Origin: Gracilaria vermiculophylla
Taxonomy: Eukaryota; Rhodophyta; Florideophyceae; Gracilariales; Gracilariaceae
Assembly: GCA_019155205.2 (NCBI GenBank)
Contig: JAHNZQ020000004.1
Span: 3,097,688-3,161,687, forward strand
DNA length: 64,000 nucleotides
Direction of reading: 5' to 3'
The notes below the pieces were generated by a model. That model was not told the origin of the DNA, searched no databases, and was given only the letters and a program-made list of their open reading frames with translations. Below are positions 1 to 10,955 of this stretch, piece after piece (the first letter of the stretch is position 1; each line of letters starts with the position of its first letter). A program made the translations under genes and the position numbers.

Positions 1-383
1 CCTATCGTATACCACCAGTGATAAATACCAGAGAATGTTATATCTACTGGATATGAAGCACCACCTTTCGTAAATGCTTTAACAGCTGTTTGTCCAAAAT
101 GAGGATCCCATATTGCATGAGCAATAGGTTTGATTTTTGTGGGTTGAGTTACCCATTGTTCGAAGTTACCTTGCCAAGCAACATGAAATAAATTGCCTGA
201 TGTCCATAGAAAAATGATAGCTATATGACCAAAGTGAGAAGAGAAAATCTTTTGATATAAATTTTCTTCTGTCATTCCATCGTGGCTTTCAAAATCGTGT
301 GCTGTAGCTATCCCATACCAAATTCTTCTAGTTGTAGGGTCTTGTGCTAATGCCTGGCTAAATTTGGGAAATTTTGTTGCCAT
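1..383 (-). CDS. psaB: Photosystem I P700 apoprotein A2, 5' part (truncated by window edge)
   Basis: The gene reads leftward from an ATG at 381-383 and runs off the window, so only about the first 127 residues are seen. The start [20 protein letters not shown] is the standard PsaB N-terminus, followed by a histidine-rich first membrane region ([16 protein letters not shown]) of the kind that binds chlorophyll. PsaB pairs with PsaA to form the PSI reaction-centre heterodimer in the thylakoid, carrying P700 and the FX cluster. It lies 25 bases downstream of psaA on the same strand, so the two are surely co-transcribed. The C-terminal cluster-binding part is outside the window. Confidence 0.97.
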   Translation of the reverse strand, partial: MATKFPKFSQALAQDPTTRRIWYGIATAHDFESHDGMTEENLYQKIFSSHFGHIAIIFLWTSGNLFHVAWQGNFEQWVTQPTKIKPIAHAIWDPHFGQTAVKAFTKGGASYPVDITFSGIYHWWYTI

Positions 384-408
384 TTTTTTTATTTTCCTGA
401 TTTGATTT

Positions 409-2667
409 TTATCCTACTGATATAATTCTGGCTAAAAAGAAAGCCCAAGTTGTTCCTATTCCTCCTAGTAAATAGTGAGCCACACCTACGGCTCTGCCTT
501 GTGTAATACTCAATGCCCTTGGTTGAATAGATGGAGCTACCTTTACCTTATTATGTGCCCACACGATAGATTCTATAAGTTCTTGCCAATATCCACGTCC
601 ACTAAACAAGAACATTAAACTGAATGCCCATACGAAATGAGCTCCTAAGAAAATTAGTCCGTAGGCTGATAAAGCTGATCCATAAGATTGAATGACTTGT
701 GATGCCTGGGCCCATAGAAAGTCTCGTAGCCATCCATTGATTGTAATTGAACTTTGGGCAAAATTACCTCCTGTAATATGTGATATTGTTCCTGAAGGCG
801 TAATACTTCCCCAAACATCGGATTGCATTTTCCAACTGAAATGAAATATTGCTATAGATAATGAGTTGTACATCCAAAAAAGACCCAAAAATACATGATC
901 CCATCCCGATACTTGACATGTACCACCTCTTCCAGGACCGTCACAAGGGAAGCGAAATCCCAAATTAGATTTATCCGGTATCAATCTAGAATTACGAGAG
1001 AATAGAAATCCTTTGACTAAGATAAGTACTGTTACATGAATAGTGAATGCATGAATATGGTGTACCATAAAATCCGCTGTTCCTAGGCTTATAGGCATCA
1101 TAGCAATTTTATTATTAACTGCAATGACGTCTCCTCCAAATGCATAGCTAGCTGTTGCTAATGCATTTGGGCTAGTATTAGTTGGAGCGAGACTATGAAT
1201 ATTTTGTATCCACTGTGCAAATATAGGTTGTAATTGTATAGCTGTGTCTGAAAACATATCCTGAGATCTACCTAATGCTCTCATTGTGTCATTGTGTATA
1301 TACAGTCCAAAAGAATGAAATCCTAGGAAAATACATACCCAGTTGAGATGAGATATAATTGCATCTCTATGTCTTATAATCCTGTCTAGTACATTGTTGT
1401 AGTTTTGTGCTGGATTATAATCCCTAACCATGAATATAGAAGCATGTGCTCCTGCTCCTACAATACAAAAACCACCTATCCACATATGGTGTGTAAAAAG
1501 AGAGAGTTGTGTTGGGTAATCAGTTGCAATGTAAGGATATGGGGGCATTGCATACATATGATGAGCTACAATAATACTTAATGAGCCCATCATAGCTAAA
1601 TTTATAGCTAATTGCGCATGCCAAGAGGTGGTTAGAATTTCATAGATACCTTTATGGCCTTCTCCCGTAAATGGACCTTTATGAGCTTCTAATATTTCTT
1701 TCATGCTATGTCCAATACCCCAATTTGTTCTGTACATATGACCGGCTACTAAAAATAGTACAGCTAGAGCTAAGTGATGGTGTGCTATGTCAGTCAGCCA
1801 TAAGCCTCCCGTAATTGGATTCAAACCTCCTTTAAAAGTTAAAAAATCAGAGTATTCATTCCAGTTAAGAGTGAAAAATGGTACTATTCCTTTGCTAAAA
1901 CTTGGATATAGTTGACTTACTAATTCTCTATTCACTAAAAATTCGTGTGGTAGAGGTAATTCTTGTGGAGATACACCAGAATCTAATAGTTTATTAATTG
2001 GTATTGAAATATGTATTTGATGTCCTGCCCATCCTAAACAGCCTAAACCGAGTAAACCAGCTAAATGATGGTTCATCATAGATTCAACATTTTGAAACCA
2101 TTCTAGTTTTGGTGCGGCTTTATGGTAATGAAACCAGCCCGCAAAAACCATTAAGCACGCCATAAATAGTCCTGCTATAGCTGTCACGTACAATTCAAAT
2201 TCTGTTGTTATTCCAGATGCACGCCAAAGTTGAAAAAATCCAGATGTGATTTGTACTCCTTGAAATCCTCCTCCAACATCACCGTTTAAAATTTCTTGAC
2301 CGACAATCGGCCAAACAATTTGAGCACTTGGTTTAATTATCGTGGGGTTACTAAGCCATGCTACGTAATTAGAAAATTTTGCTCCATGAAAGTACATTCC
2401 ACTCAGCCATAAAAATATAATCGCTAACTGACCAAAGTGTGCACTAAAGATTTTTCGTGAAATTTCTTCTAGAGAACTTGTATGACTATCGAAGTCGTGA
2501 GCATCTGCATGTAAATTCCAAATCCAAGTAGTTGTTTTAGGACCTTTAGCTAAGCTTCTTGAAAAATGGCCAGGTTTTGCCCATTTCTCAAATGATGTAG
2601 CAACAGGATCTCTTTCTACAGTAATTTGAACTTTTTTTGTCTCTTGCTCTTTTGAGCTAATTGTCAT
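409..2667 (-). CDS. psaA: Photosystem I P700 apoprotein A1
   Basis: A 752-residue protein, the normal PsaA length. I start it at the ATG at 2665-2667 ([14 protein letters not shown]); an upstream in-frame start would add 11 residues unlike the family. It carries the eleven-helix PSI core layout and the conserved loop [12 protein letters not shown], whose two cysteines supply half the ligands of the interpolypeptide 4Fe-4S cluster FX. Many His residues in membrane segments fit chlorophyll binding. It forms the PSI heterodimer with PsaB and is the first gene of a psaA-psaB unit. No frameshift or missing motif seen. Confidence 0.98.
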   Translation of the reverse strand: MTISSKEQETKKVQITVERDPVATSFEKWAKPGHFSRSLAKGPKTTTWIWNLHADAHDFDSHTSSLEEISRKIFSAHFGQLAIIFLWLSGMYFHGAKFSNYVAWLSNPTIIKPSAQIVWPIVGQEILNGDVGGGFQGVQITSGFFQLWRASGITTEFELYVTAIAGLFMACLMVFAGWFHYHKAAPKLEWFQNVESMMNHHLAGLLGLGCLGWAGHQIHISIPINKLLDSGVSPQELPLPHEFLVNRELVSQLYPSFSKGIVPFFTLNWNEYSDFLTFKGGLNPITGGLWLTDIAHHHLALAVLFLVAGHMYRTNWGIGHSMKEILEAHKGPFTGEGHKGIYEILTTSWHAQLAINLAMMGSLSIIVAHHMYAMPPYPYIATDYPTQLSLFTHHMWIGGFCIVGAGAHASIFMVRDYNPAQNYNNVLDRIIRHRDAIISHLNWVCIFLGFHSFGLYIHNDTMRALGRSQDMFSDTAIQLQPIFAQWIQNIHSLAPTNTSPNALATASYAFGGDVIAVNNKIAMMPISLGTADFMVHHIHAFTIHVTVLILVKGFLFSRNSRLIPDKSNLGFRFPCDGPGRGGTCQVSGWDHVFLGLFWMYNSLSIAIFHFSWKMQSDVWGSITPSGTISHITGGNFAQSSITINGWLRDFLWAQASQVIQSYGSALSAYGLIFLGAHFVWAFSLMFLFSGRGYWQELIESIVWAHNKVKVAPSIQPRALSITQGRAVGVAHYLLGGIGTTWAFFLARIISVG

Positions 2668-2914
2668 TGAGCTTCTCCTATTTATTCTAATAAAATACAA
2701 TGAGACAACTGAATAAAAAAAACATTGTTTGAATATTTTTTACATACTTCTCTTTATTTTAAAGATATCTTGACTATTAAATTTCGAGTTATGCAAGTAA
2801 TACAATTGAGCTTTTATCACCAAATTATATTATATATTATAAATATAACCTATCTATTACCTCCGATCTGTTAACAATAGTTAAAATCTAAGATAAATAA
2901 GTTGTATTAATAAT

Positions 2915-3421
2915 TTATAATGTTTTTACTTTCATTAGTGCCTGACCACAATCAACAATTTCTCCATCTTTAACTAATATCTCAACAATCTTACCATTAA
3001 CTTCAGCTTCAATTTCATTCATTAATTTCATTGCTTCGATTATACAAACTATTTGTTTTTTGCTCACTATGTCGTTTTTTTCTATAAATGGTGGATCATT
3101 TGGTGCCGGTGATCTATAAAAAGTACCAACCATTGGTGAAACTATTGTAGAGTAGCTTATGGATTCTTGTGATTTTGTATTGGTTTTATGGGAACCTATG
3201 TAGTTTATATTGCTATTCGCTTCTGAAATTTTAACTGTCTTTCTTAAAGACAGGTTTGAATATTTAGGTTTTATGATTGTAGAATTTGTATTAAAAATAG
3301 TGTTATCCTTATTAACAAGTAATGCAAATTGTTTACTTACTACATTGAGGTGACGTATTTTATTTGTTTTAATCGAGTATAGTATTTTTCTTAAATCTTT
3401 TACTTGAAAGTTCATATTCAC
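2915..3421 (-). CDS. accB: Biotin carboxyl carrier protein of acetyl-CoA carboxylase
   Basis: A 168-residue protein with a variable N-terminal part (about 1-90) and a C-terminal biotinyl domain. The biotin-attachment motif EAMKLMNE is at about 129-136, with Lys132 as the predicted biotinylated residue, and the upstream motif [13 protein letters not shown] is typical of plastid and bacterial BCCP. It carries carboxyl groups for the first committed step of fatty-acid synthesis. Start is M1 or M3 (MNMNF); both are possible. It is transcribed away from ycf45. The other ACC subunits are not in this window. Confidence 0.95.
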   Translation of the reverse strand: MNMNFQVKDLRKILYSIKTNKIRHLNVVSKQFALLVNKDNTIFNTNSTIIKPKYSNLSLRKTVKISEANSNINYIGSHKTNTKSQESISYSTIVSPMVGTFYRSPAPNDPPFIEKNDIVSKKQIVCIIEAMKLMNEIEAEVNGKIVEILVKDGEIVDCGQALMKVKTL

Positions 3422-3695
3422 TATATGCTCTCCTATAGTATATTTTATAGTTTATAACTAATATTTTATATTACTTTACATGTTTCTAGTTGATTCTTTT
3501 TGTATTTTTTAAAATATTTTTATTTATGTTTGTTTAAACATATCACAAGCTTGTATATTATAGATACTTATGATTTATTTTTTGCATTTAAATTTAAAAA
3601 ATACTTGATATATAAGAATATGAACCATATGTTTAATGTAAATTTTATCTATATTAAATCTAAAAATATAAGTTTTATTAATCGATTAATCAATA

Positions 3696-5384
3696 ATGTT
3701 AATAGCAGATGATTTAGGTCAACTATTAGAAATTTTGCCTGATTTTATCAGATACCCTTTGCAAATTCATTCTCAAAGAAAAGTACTAATTGAAGTTGTA
3801 ATGGATCTAGGCAGAAAACCAGAAGCACGTTTTCCTAAAGGTCCAGAGTATTTATCTAGCAAGATTATAACTTGGCAAGATTTAGATTACTCTATTAAAC
3901 GTACAGGAAACTTTAGCGGTGATAATCGTGCTGGCATTGAAAGAACATTGCATAGAATTAGCTCTATTAAGAATAGACAGGGGAATATAGTTGGTTTAAC
4001 TTGTCGAGTAGGTAGAGCAGTCTTAGGTACTATCAGTATAATTAGAGATTTACTAGATACAAATCCTTCTATACTATTATTGGGTAAGCCAGGTGTTGGT
4101 AAAACTACAGCTATTAGAGAAATTGCTAGAGTATTAGCAGATGAAATGGAAAAGAGAGTTGTTATAATTGATACTTCTAATGAAATAGCTGGTGATGGCG
4201 ATATACCACATCCTGCTATTGGCAGAGCTAGAAGAATGCAGGTATCAAGACCAGAACTGCAACATCAAGTTATGATTGAAGCTGTAGAAAATCATATGCC
4301 AGAGGTTATTATAATAGACGAAATAGGAACAGAGTTAGAAGCTCTAGCTGCTCGTACAATAGCTGAAAGAGGTGTCCAATTAGTTGGTACAGCTCATGGT
4401 AATTATCTAGATAGCCTAATCAAAAATCCAGTTTTATCTGATTTAATTGGTGGTATACAGTACGTCACTCTTGGAGATGATGAAGCAAAAAGACGAGGAT
4501 CTCAAAAAAGTATTTTAGAAAGAAAAGCTTCACCTGCATTTCAAGTAGCTATAGAGATTCATGATCGTAACAGTTGGATTGTTCATGAATCAGTCGGTCA
4601 AGCTGTTGATCAATTATTACAAGGAGTGAATCTTTGGGTTCAGAGACGTAAATTAATGTCCAATGGTTCAATTTCTATTGAGTGTGAAGAATACTTACCT
4701 ACGACTTTTGTTTCCAACACAGGTCGTTATCATTCTAAAATGAATATTAAAAATTTAAGATCTAGTAGTTTTACTACAAATTTAGTTAATATAAAATTGT
4801 CTCCAGATTATCCTCAAGAACAAAACAGTGAAAAATTACAAAAAGCATCTTATAAATCAAGTTTTTGTAGATCTTCTATAGAAGATGTTTGCAGTATACG
4901 TGTTTATTTGTATTATATTAATAATGCACAAGTTCAAATGATAATCAATTCTTTATACTTACCTATTATAATTACACGAGATATTGTAAAAGCCGATGTA
5001 ATTTTGTCTCTAAGATCAAATTTTAAACATAATACAAAATTAAAACAAGTAGCAAAAACAAGACAAATAAGTATATATACAATATGTAGTAGTACGTCTA
5101 CAAGTATCAAACGTGCTCTAGTTAAAATGGTTAATACTAATAAAGTCTCTAATTATGATTGGAACCTTGCACTGCAAGATAGTACACCAATAGAGTTAAA
5201 AACCTTAATAGAAACTAGAATGGCTATAGAAAAAATTGTCAATGGTAAACAACAGTCTGTGGAATTACTTCCCCGAGATGTAAATTTACGTAAATTACAA
5301 CATAAGTTAATCAACTTTTATAATCTAAGGTCTCGAAGCTTTGGAGAAGAACCTAATAGACGATTAAAAATTTACCCTAAGTAG
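3696..5384 (+). CDS. ycf45: Ycf45, AAA-type ATPase of unknown role
   Basis: A 562-residue protein. An N-terminal region (1-120) leads into a P-loop GKPGVGKTT at 130-138 and a Walker B strand IIIDE at 205-209, the ATPase core seen in the Ycf45 and SpoIIIAA-like group. The last 200 residues are lysine- and serine-rich and less conserved, as in red algal Ycf45. The precise role is not known; related cyanobacterial and plastid proteins are soluble ATPases suspected of nucleic-acid work. Start is the ATG at 3696, just after an AT-rich leader. It is divergent from accB and upstream of acpP. Confidence 0.93.
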   Translation: MLIADDLGQLLEILPDFIRYPLQIHSQRKVLIEVVMDLGRKPEARFPKGPEYLSSKIITWQDLDYSIKRTGNFSGDNRAGIERTLHRISSIKNRQGNIVGLTCRVGRAVLGTISIIRDLLDTNPSILLLGKPGVGKTTAIREIARVLADEMEKRVVIIDTSNEIAGDGDIPHPAIGRARRMQVSRPELQHQVMIEAVENHMPEVIIIDEIGTELEALAARTIAERGVQLVGTAHGNYLDSLIKNPVLSDLIGGIQYVTLGDDEAKRRGSQKSILERKASPAFQVAIEIHDRNSWIVHESVGQAVDQLLQGVNLWVQRRKLMSNGSISIECEEYLPTTFVSNTGRYHSKMNIKNLRSSSFTTNLVNIKLSPDYPQEQNSEKLQKASYKSSFCRSSIEDVCSIRVYLYYINNAQVQMIINSLYLPIIITRDIVKADVILSLRSNFKHNTKLKQVAKTRQISIYTICSSTSTSIKRALVKMVNTNKVSNYDWNLALQDSTPIELKTLIETRMAIEKIVNGKQQSVELLPRDVNLRKLQHKLINFYNLRSRSFGEEPNRRLKIYPK

Positions 5385-5488
5385 TATTAAATGCAATTAT
5401 GTAATTTATCATAATTATGTTTTTAACAATTATAGATACAGGCTATTTTAATAACTGTATGATTCTATTCATAAAGTAAGGATTTATT

Positions 5489-5752
5489 ATGTCATTACCT
5501 CAATCAACATCTTCTATTTTTGATAAAGTTCAAAAAATAGTTGTTAACCAATTAGGTGTAGATAAAAAAGAAGTTACTAAAGATGCTGATTTTGTTAAAT
5601 TAGGCGCAGATTCTTTAGATACAGTTGAGCTTGTTATGGCTCTTGAAGATGCATTTTCTATAAAAATACCAGATGAAGATGCAGAAAAAATAGCTAATTT
5701 AAGTCAAGCTGTAGAATTTATACAAGATGCCATTAATAAGCAGAAAGAATGA
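5489..5752 (+). CDS. acpP: Acyl carrier protein
   Basis: An 87-residue acidic protein with the ACP signature GADSLDTVE; Ser42 is the predicted phosphopantetheine attachment site. It holds growing acyl chains during type II fatty-acid synthesis in the stroma. Length and the four-helix pattern are normal. A GGA-type ribosome site (aaggatt) lies about 7 bases before the ATG. Together with accB and the pdhA-pdhB pair elsewhere in the window it shows that several fatty-acid supply genes remain in this plastid. Confidence 0.97.
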   Translation: MSLPQSTSSIFDKVQKIVVNQLGVDKKEVTKDADFVKLGADSLDTVELVMALEDAFSIKIPDEDAEKIANLSQAVEFIQDAINKQKE

Positions 5753-5771
5753 TTTACTCAACGAAGTAAAC

Positions 5772-5856
5772 GGAGAGGGTGGGATTCGAACCCACGGAAC
5801 CTAATGGTTCATCTGATTTCAAATCAGACGCAATAAACCAACTCTACCACCTCTCC
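5772..5856 (-). tRNA. trnS(UGA): tRNA-Ser(UGA)
   Basis: Read on the minus strand, an 85-nt class II tRNA folds with acceptor GGAGAGG paired to CCTCTCC, an anticodon loop TTTGAAA (anticodon TGA), a long variable arm and the T loop TTCGAAT. No CCA is encoded. It lies between acpP and psaD. Confidence 0.95.
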
Positions 5857-6008
5857 TAAATTAGTTTAAATTCTACAAATTATAATATAGCATAAGTAAG
5901 CTAATAAATACAATTTTGTATTGTAAACTTACTTATAAGTATATATTGGCTTTGTATTTAATATTACATATTAGATATTATTCTATAATTCATGGAATAA
6001 CATAAATT

Positions 6009-6434
6009 CTATTCGTATGTAGCTTTCCCTGTAAATTTTCGTTTTACTGGATCTTCATTTTTACCTATTGAATGGTTGATACTACCTACACTCATTCTGC
6101 CAGGATTTGATTTTTCTGGAAATACACCATCTTTTGGATGTAAGTATTGCACTTCACTGTTTGGAAAAATTCTATAGATTTTAAAATCATTAATTTTAAA
6201 ATTTATTTTTAATTGTGTGCTCAATGCGAGGCATTGTTCTTTTCTAGCTAAATATAAAAGATTATTGCCTTCACGCATTATAGCAGCTCCTCCCGTTGGC
6301 ATTTCAAAAATCTGTTCTTTTTTGCTAGTCCATGTAATCGCATATTTCTCTTCTGTTTCTGCAGATCTTAACCATCCACCCGTGCTGCCTCCAAAAGTGG
6401 GTGATGGCATTTTTAAATCAATTGTATTAGTCAT
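6009..6434 (-). CDS. psaD: Photosystem I subunit II (ferredoxin-docking)
   Basis: A 141-residue basic stromal protein matching PsaD over its length: [20 protein letters not shown] near the N-terminus and [15 protein letters not shown] in the C-terminal half. PsaD sits on the stromal face of PSI, stabilises PsaC and guides ferredoxin. It is nuclear in plants but plastid-encoded in red algae. It is a single-gene unit on the minus strand between trnS and acsF, with a 160-bp AT-rich gap on each side. Confidence 0.97.
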   Translation of the reverse strand: MTNTIDLKMPSPTFGGSTGGWLRSAETEEKYAITWTSKKEQIFEMPTGGAAIMREGNNLLYLARKEQCLALSTQLKINFKINDFKIYRIFPNSEVQYLHPKDGVFPEKSNPGRMSVGSINHSIGKNEDPVKRKFTGKATYE

Positions 6435-6610
6435 AAAAATAATTAAAATATTATAGGTGTATAAAGTATACTAGATATAAAGGGTAGTACTAACTATAGT
6501 CTATATTGCATGATTTGCGCTCAATAGATAATAAAGCTTTATTTTTTACTTATATGGTTTATATGGTTTCAGTATAGTACTTATGATAAATTTTTTAGTC
6601 TAGATTTAGA

Positions 6611-7660
6611 TTATCTAATAGTTAACATAACATTTGACGAAGGAACAGTTGGCAATAAATATAAGCTAATTAAGTGAGAACTTAATTTAATATAAACAGG
6701 TATTTTAATAAGTCTTTTAATAAACCAATTTGTATGTGTTTTGTCTATTTCTATAAGTTTTCTATTCTCTGCAGCACATTTGTCGAGGGTTTTAAAGAAT
6801 TTAGGTTCATCAACATCTAAAGCAATAGGAAAAATTCTTGATGCACTTTCGTTAGTTTTTCTGATAACTTGTATATCATACTGTCTTGCATCTAAACCTA
6901 TAGATTTATAAAAATCTGATCTTTGAAAGTCGTTTAGATACATGGTTGCAAACACGCTTAATAAAAAAAATCGACACCAAAGTTTTGCTTCTAAATTATT
7001 TAACAATTTTGGTTGTGATCTTAGTAACGCTGCAAAGAAGTCTCCATGACGATTTTCGTCTTGACACCAGTTTTCGAAAAATTTAAAAATTGGGTATATC
7101 CTATGTTCAGGGTATTGCTCTAAATGCCTATATATCGTTATATATCTCCAATAGCCAATTTTCTCTGATAAGTATGTTGCATAAAAAATAAATTTAGGTG
7201 CAAAAAAAGTATATTTTCGGCTTTTGGTTAAAAATCCTAAATCTAATGACAAGTTAAAATCACTCATAGCTTTATTTAAAAAACCAGCATGCCTTGCTTC
7301 ATCTCTAGACATAAGTAGAAAACATTCTGCAATTATAGGGTTTGTCTTTTGTAGTTTCCTTGAGAGCTCTTTATATAGTAAAAAGCCTGAAAATTCTGCT
7401 GTACATGATCTTTCTAAAAATTCAATAAATAATGCCTTCGTCTTACTATTTAAATTATTCCATGATTTCTCGAATTCTTCATCTCGAATAAAATGTTGTT
7501 TATTGTAGTCTGCTCTAAATTCTTCTAGTAAAGCTTTAAATTCTTCTATGTTAGATGAAATGTCTAATTCAGACATTTCATTAAAGTCTGTTGTATAAAA
7601 TCGTGGGGTAAGTAGAGTCTCTTTTGCAGGTATTTTAGATAAATTTTGACTAGTTTCCAT
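6611..7660 (-). CDS. acsF: Mg-protoporphyrin IX monomethyl ester oxidative cyclase
   Basis: A 349-residue protein of the AcsF/Ycf59/CHL27 di-iron family, which closes the fifth ring of chlorophyll with O2. Two carboxylate-histidine motifs expected for the di-iron centre are present: RDEARH (Glu121, His124) and DENRH (Glu202, His205). Length is normal. It is membrane-associated in plants and cyanobacteria. It lies alone on the minus strand; the 256-bp gap to petN probably holds both promoters, but I could not fix them. Confidence 0.95.
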   Translation of the reverse strand: METSQNLSKIPAKETLLTPRFYTTDFNEMSELDISSNIEEFKALLEEFRADYNKQHFIRDEEFEKSWNNLNSKTKALFIEFLERSCTAEFSGFLLYKELSRKLQKTNPIIAECFLLMSRDEARHAGFLNKAMSDFNLSLDLGFLTKSRKYTFFAPKFIFYATYLSEKIGYWRYITIYRHLEQYPEHRIYPIFKFFENWCQDENRHGDFFAALLRSQPKLLNNLEAKLWCRFFLLSVFATMYLNDFQRSDFYKSIGLDARQYDIQVIRKTNESASRIFPIALDVDEPKFFKTLDKCAAENRKLIEIDKTHTNWFIKRLIKIPVYIKLSSHLISLYLLPTVPSSNVMLTIR

Positions 7661-7916
7661 AATTTATAATTAATTTAATTTTTATATATTATGTAATTGA
7701 TATATAATATATTATTATTGTTATACTAACCTTAACTTTAATGTAGGTTACTTATAATTGTAAAAAATTTACATTTCTTGATTTTATACAATCTATTATT
7801 ACTGAATATAGATAATTTTTCTGCGTATTTTTTAGTATAATTAAATTAATTTCATGATATGAATTGCTGAATTATGATTTTATAGTTTACTATACAAGTA
7901 TAGGAGTTTAGAGAAA

Positions 7917-8009
7917 ATGTTAGATATTATTAGTCTTGGTTGGGGAGCTCTATTGGCTGTATTTAGTTTTTCAATAGCATTAGTTGTATGGGGTCGAAAT
8001 GGTTTTTAA
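7917..8009 (+). CDS. petN: Cytochrome b6f subunit VIII
   Basis: A 30-residue single-helix protein, [20 protein letters not shown] followed by [10 protein letters not shown], matching PetN almost end to end, including the WGR near the C-terminus. It is a small structural subunit of the cytochrome b6f complex in thylakoids. An aggag site lies about 11 bases upstream of the ATG. It is followed by petM after 58 bases on the same strand, so both small b6f subunits are probably co-expressed. Confidence 0.93.
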   Translation: MLDIISLGWGALLAVFSFSIALVVWGRNGF

Positions 8010-8067
8010 CTTATAATTTTTTAGATTATTAATTTATAATATATGTATTTGATGGAGTGATAAGATA

Positions 8068-8166
8068 GTGGGAGGAGAAATTTTAATCGCTGGTGTTGTA
8101 AGTTTTACATTAATATTACTTGGCTTATTTTTAGGATTTATTTTACTTAAAGTTCAAGGTGAATAA
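8068..8166 (+). CDS. petM: Cytochrome b6f subunit VII (GTG start)
   Basis: A 32-residue single-helix protein: initiator, GGEILIAGVVSFTLILLGLF, then LGFILLKVQGE. The ending KVQGE is the PetM hallmark. No in-frame ATG exists; upstream there is a stop at 8050-8052. The GTG at 8068-8070 is therefore the start, served by a GGAG at 8054-8057. PetM is a peripheral helix of cytochrome b6f. It sits between petN and secG. Confidence 0.87.
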   Translation: MGGEILIAGVVSFTLILLGLFLGFILLKVQGE

Positions 8167-8307
8167 CTATTTGCAGCTTTTATTAGCATAGTTGTACTAT
8201 TTATCATATTTAATTCTAAAACTTGGTAAATAATATATATAAGAATATGATAATCATATTCTTCTTATTTGTATTTGTATATATTTTAGTTTGATAGTAA
8301 CAATTAT

Positions 8308-8523
8308 ATGAAATCTTTTTGGTATATACTCGGATTTGTAACTATGGTTTTAATTTTAATTAATAACCCTAAATATACAAGCTTAGGAGGGTTTTCAAGC
8401 GAATCAACAGGTTTAAACTTTACTCGTAGCACACAAAAAAACTTGCAAATTCTTATTACTATCAATATATGTTTATTTTTAGTTTGGACTATACTATATG
8501 TCTTATCATCTAATATGTATTAA
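8308..8523 (+). CDS. secG: Sec translocase subunit SecG (Ycf47)
   Basis: A 71-residue protein with two membrane helices (about 4-20 and 46-68) separated by a polar loop containing FTRSTQKNLQ, the pattern of plastid SecG/Ycf47. It is the accessory subunit of the SecYE channel, which inserts and exports thylakoid proteins. Its likely clients include cytochrome f (petA, this window). It is followed by ycf36 after 39 bases. Confidence 0.87.
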   Translation: MKSFWYILGFVTMVLILINNPKYTSLGGFSSESTGLNFTRSTQKNLQILITINICLFLVWTILYVLSSNMY

Positions 8524-8562
8524 TATAGATATATTATATATAATATAAGACTGGAAAAACTT

Positions 8563-9066
8563 ATGTCTCTTTCTAAGAAAAAATGTCCTGTTCCTTTTGA
8601 TCAACAGCCTTTAAATGAATATATTTCTTTAAAATCTTCTTGGTTTTTTTCTTGGTCTACTCTATCTTTAGATAGGTACTTGATTAAGCTTTTAACAATT
8701 TTCATTTTTGTTTCTCTTAGCTTAATGCCTTTACTTTTGTATATAGTATCAAAAACTTACAGCATTTGGAAAATAGTATTTTTCAATATATTAATAGCTA
8801 CTATTATTCTTTTGCTTATTTTTATACGTTTATATTTAGGATGGTCTTATATAATTAAAAGATTAATTAGTGCTACTATCTTCTATGAAGAATCAGGTTG
8901 GTATGATGGGCAATTATGGGTTAAAAGTCCAGAAATTTTAACAAAAGATCGTATCATAGGACTCTATGAAGTTATGCCTTTTCTGTTCAGAGCAAAATAT
9001 GGCATAATTGTAAGCCTAGTTGTAATTTTTTTAGAAAAAGTGATATACTCATTGCTATTAACATAG
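8563..9066 (+). CDS. ycf36: Ycf36, conserved membrane protein
   Basis: A 167-residue protein with the family opening CPVPFDQQPLNEY, two hydrophobic helices at about 43-62 and 68-88, then a soluble part with ESGWYDGQLWVKSPEILTKD. This matches the Ycf36/CGLD27 group of cyanobacteria and plastids. Its role is not firmly known; the plant relative is linked to stress and iron nutrition. It probably shares a transcript with secG and the following trnfM. Confidence 0.92.
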   Translation: MSLSKKKCPVPFDQQPLNEYISLKSSWFFSWSTLSLDRYLIKLLTIFIFVSLSLMPLLLYIVSKTYSIWKIVFFNILIATIILLLIFIRLYLGWSYIIKRLISATIFYEESGWYDGQLWVKSPEILTKDRIIGLYEVMPFLFRAKYGIIVSLVVIFLEKVIYSLLLT

Positions 9067-9092
9067 CAATCATATTATTATTGAGTTTTAGC

Positions 9093-9096
9093 CGCG

Positions 9097-9141
<45 letters not shown>

Positions 9142-9166
9142 AATGGTTCAAATCCATTCTCCGCTA
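9093..9166 (+). tRNA. trnfM(CAU): Initiator tRNA-fMet(CAU)
   Basis: A 74-nt tRNA starting CGCGGGG, with anticodon loop CTCATAA (CAT) in a stem GGG/CCC. The first acceptor position is unpaired (C1 opposite T72), the hallmark of bacterial-type initiator tRNAs. Acceptor 3' strand is CTCCGCT with A73; no CCA is encoded. Confidence 0.96.
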
Positions 9167-9294
9167 TTATATTTTCAACTATTGCATATAGTACTTAAAT
9201 TAATGTATGATATGATGTTGTTTTATTACTTTTATTTTATACAATAGATAATATAAAAATACTAAACGTTATAATAAAAAGTGTAGTATTAAAC

Positions 9295-9894
9295 ATGGTA
9301 ACAAATAATAATGCTGTTAGAGTCGGTCAAAAGGCACCCAACTTTTCTGCCACTGCTGTATATGATCAGGAGTTTAAGAAAATAACATTATCTGATTATT
9401 TGGGTAAATATGTAATATTATTATTCTATCCTTTAGATTTTACGTTTGTTTGCCCAACTGAGATTACTGCTTTTAGTGATAAATATAAACAGATTCAGGA
9501 TTTAAATGCAGAAGTTTTAGGTGTATCTGTTGATAGCGAATATTCGCATTTGGCATGGTTACAAATGGAAAGAGATATAGGAGGGCTAGGTAACCTTAAT
9601 TATCCATTAGTTTCCGATTTAACAAAAGATATTAGTAGTTCTTATAATGTCTTGACAGAAGAAGGTACGGCATTAAGAGGTTTATTTATTATTGATAAGT
9701 ATGGAATTATACAATGTTCTTTGGTTAATAATTTAGATGTTGGTCGTAGTGTTGATGAAACTTTAAGAATTCTTAAAGCTATACAATATGTACAATCTCA
9801 TCCAGATGAAGTCTGTCCAGCAAATTGGCAACCAGGGCAAGCTACTATAATCAGCAGTCCTCAAAAGTCAAAAGAGTATTTTAAGTCTATATAA
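9295..9894 (+). CDS. ycf42: 2-Cys peroxiredoxin (Ycf42)
   Basis: A 199-residue typical 2-Cys peroxiredoxin. The peroxidatic cysteine is in FVCPTE (Cys53) and the resolving cysteine in EVCPANW (Cys174). It reduces hydrogen peroxide and organic peroxides in the stroma and would be recycled by thioredoxin, possibly the TrxA encoded at 55,394. Also called bas1 or tsaA in other plastids. It is a single gene with AT-rich flanks of 128 and 187 bases. Confidence 0.95.
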   Translation: MVTNNNAVRVGQKAPNFSATAVYDQEFKKITLSDYLGKYVILLFYPLDFTFVCPTEITAFSDKYKQIQDLNAEVLGVSVDSEYSHLAWLQMERDIGGLGNLNYPLVSDLTKDISSSYNVLTEEGTALRGLFIIDKYGIIQCSLVNNLDVGRSVDETLRILKAIQYVQSHPDEVCPANWQPGQATIISSPQKSKEYFKSI

Positions 9895-10081
9895 TTGAAT
9901 AATAGACAAAAATTAAGATTTGGATAAAAGCTTTTTCTTTAAAATATTTAACATAACTACGTGTTGTAAAGCTTTATTCTATATTAATAAGTTATTTTCA
10001 TAAAATGGCATATTTCTATTTAATAGGAATATACAAGACCATTGTATCTTGGTTAATATATATTTATTAGGAATAATACGT

Positions 10082-10777
10082 ATGTCTACTAACTTAGCTC
10101 AACAATTACGTGAAGGAACAACAAAAGCTCATAGTATGGCTGAAAATGTCAGCTTTGTTAAATCATTTCTAGGCGGTGTAGTTGACAAAAAAACTTATCG
10201 TAGATTAGTAGCTAATTTATTTTTTATTTATAGTGCATTAGAAGAAGAAATAGAAAAAAATTACCATAATTGTGTGATTAAAGCTATACATTTTCCACAA
10301 TTGAAACGTAAGGTCAGTTTACAAAAAGATCTTGAATATTATTATGGTCTAAACTGGAAAGAACAAATTTATCCCTCTTTAGCAACTCAAACATATATTA
10401 AAAGGATTCGTAATATAGGTGAATACCAACCTGAGTTGCTTGTAGCTCATGCTTATACTAGATATATGGGTGATTTATCTGGAGGACAAATATTAAAACG
10501 CATTGCACAAACAGCTATGAATCTATCTAGTAGCAATGGAACTGCATTTTATAATTTTCAAGATATTGAAGATGATAAAAAGTTTAAAACTATATATCGT
10601 GAAGCGTTAGATAGTGCTCCTATTGACCAGCTGCAAGTAAAAGCAATTATTGCTGAAGCTAATCTTGCATTTAATCTCAATATGAAAGTTTTCCAAGAAT
10701 TGAATTCGAATTTTATTAAAATTATGGGAATGTTACTATTAAGTGCAGTTACAAGTTTAAGACGAAAATTTATGTAA
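10082..10777 (+). CDS. pbsA: Heme oxygenase
   Basis: A 231-residue biliverdin-forming heme oxygenase. I start it at the ATG at 10,082 (MSTNLAQQLREGTTKAHSMA); an upstream non-ATG start would add 11 unlike residues. His17 in KAHSMAE is the predicted proximal heme ligand, and YTRYMGDLSGGQ is the conserved distal helix motif. It supplies biliverdin for phycobilins, so it works upstream of the allophycocyanin genes in this window. Electrons would come from ferredoxin. Confidence 0.95.
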   Translation: MSTNLAQQLREGTTKAHSMAENVSFVKSFLGGVVDKKTYRRLVANLFFIYSALEEEIEKNYHNCVIKAIHFPQLKRKVSLQKDLEYYYGLNWKEQIYPSLATQTYIKRIRNIGEYQPELLVAHAYTRYMGDLSGGQILKRIAQTAMNLSSSNGTAFYNFQDIEDDKKFKTIYREALDSAPIDQLQVKAIIAEANLAFNLNMKVFQELNSNFIKIMGMLLLSAVTSLRRKFM

Positions 10778-10955
10778 AAAAATATTTTATCTATTTATTG
10801 TATTATTATATTTTTACTTTTGTGATTTTAATAATACACATAATCTTATCTTCCATGTAAGATTTAATTTATTCCTATATAAATTCTTAATTAACGAATT
10901 GATATTACTAATTAGTATTTGTATTTTTCGACTATCTAATTGGCTTATAAAATTT

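Noticed and set aside
3500..3712. 70-codon plus-strand ORF before ycf45
   Set aside because: It starts at a TTG, is almost only Phe/Tyr/Ile/Lys/Asn, overlaps the ycf45 start and matches nothing; it looks like AT-rich leader sequence.
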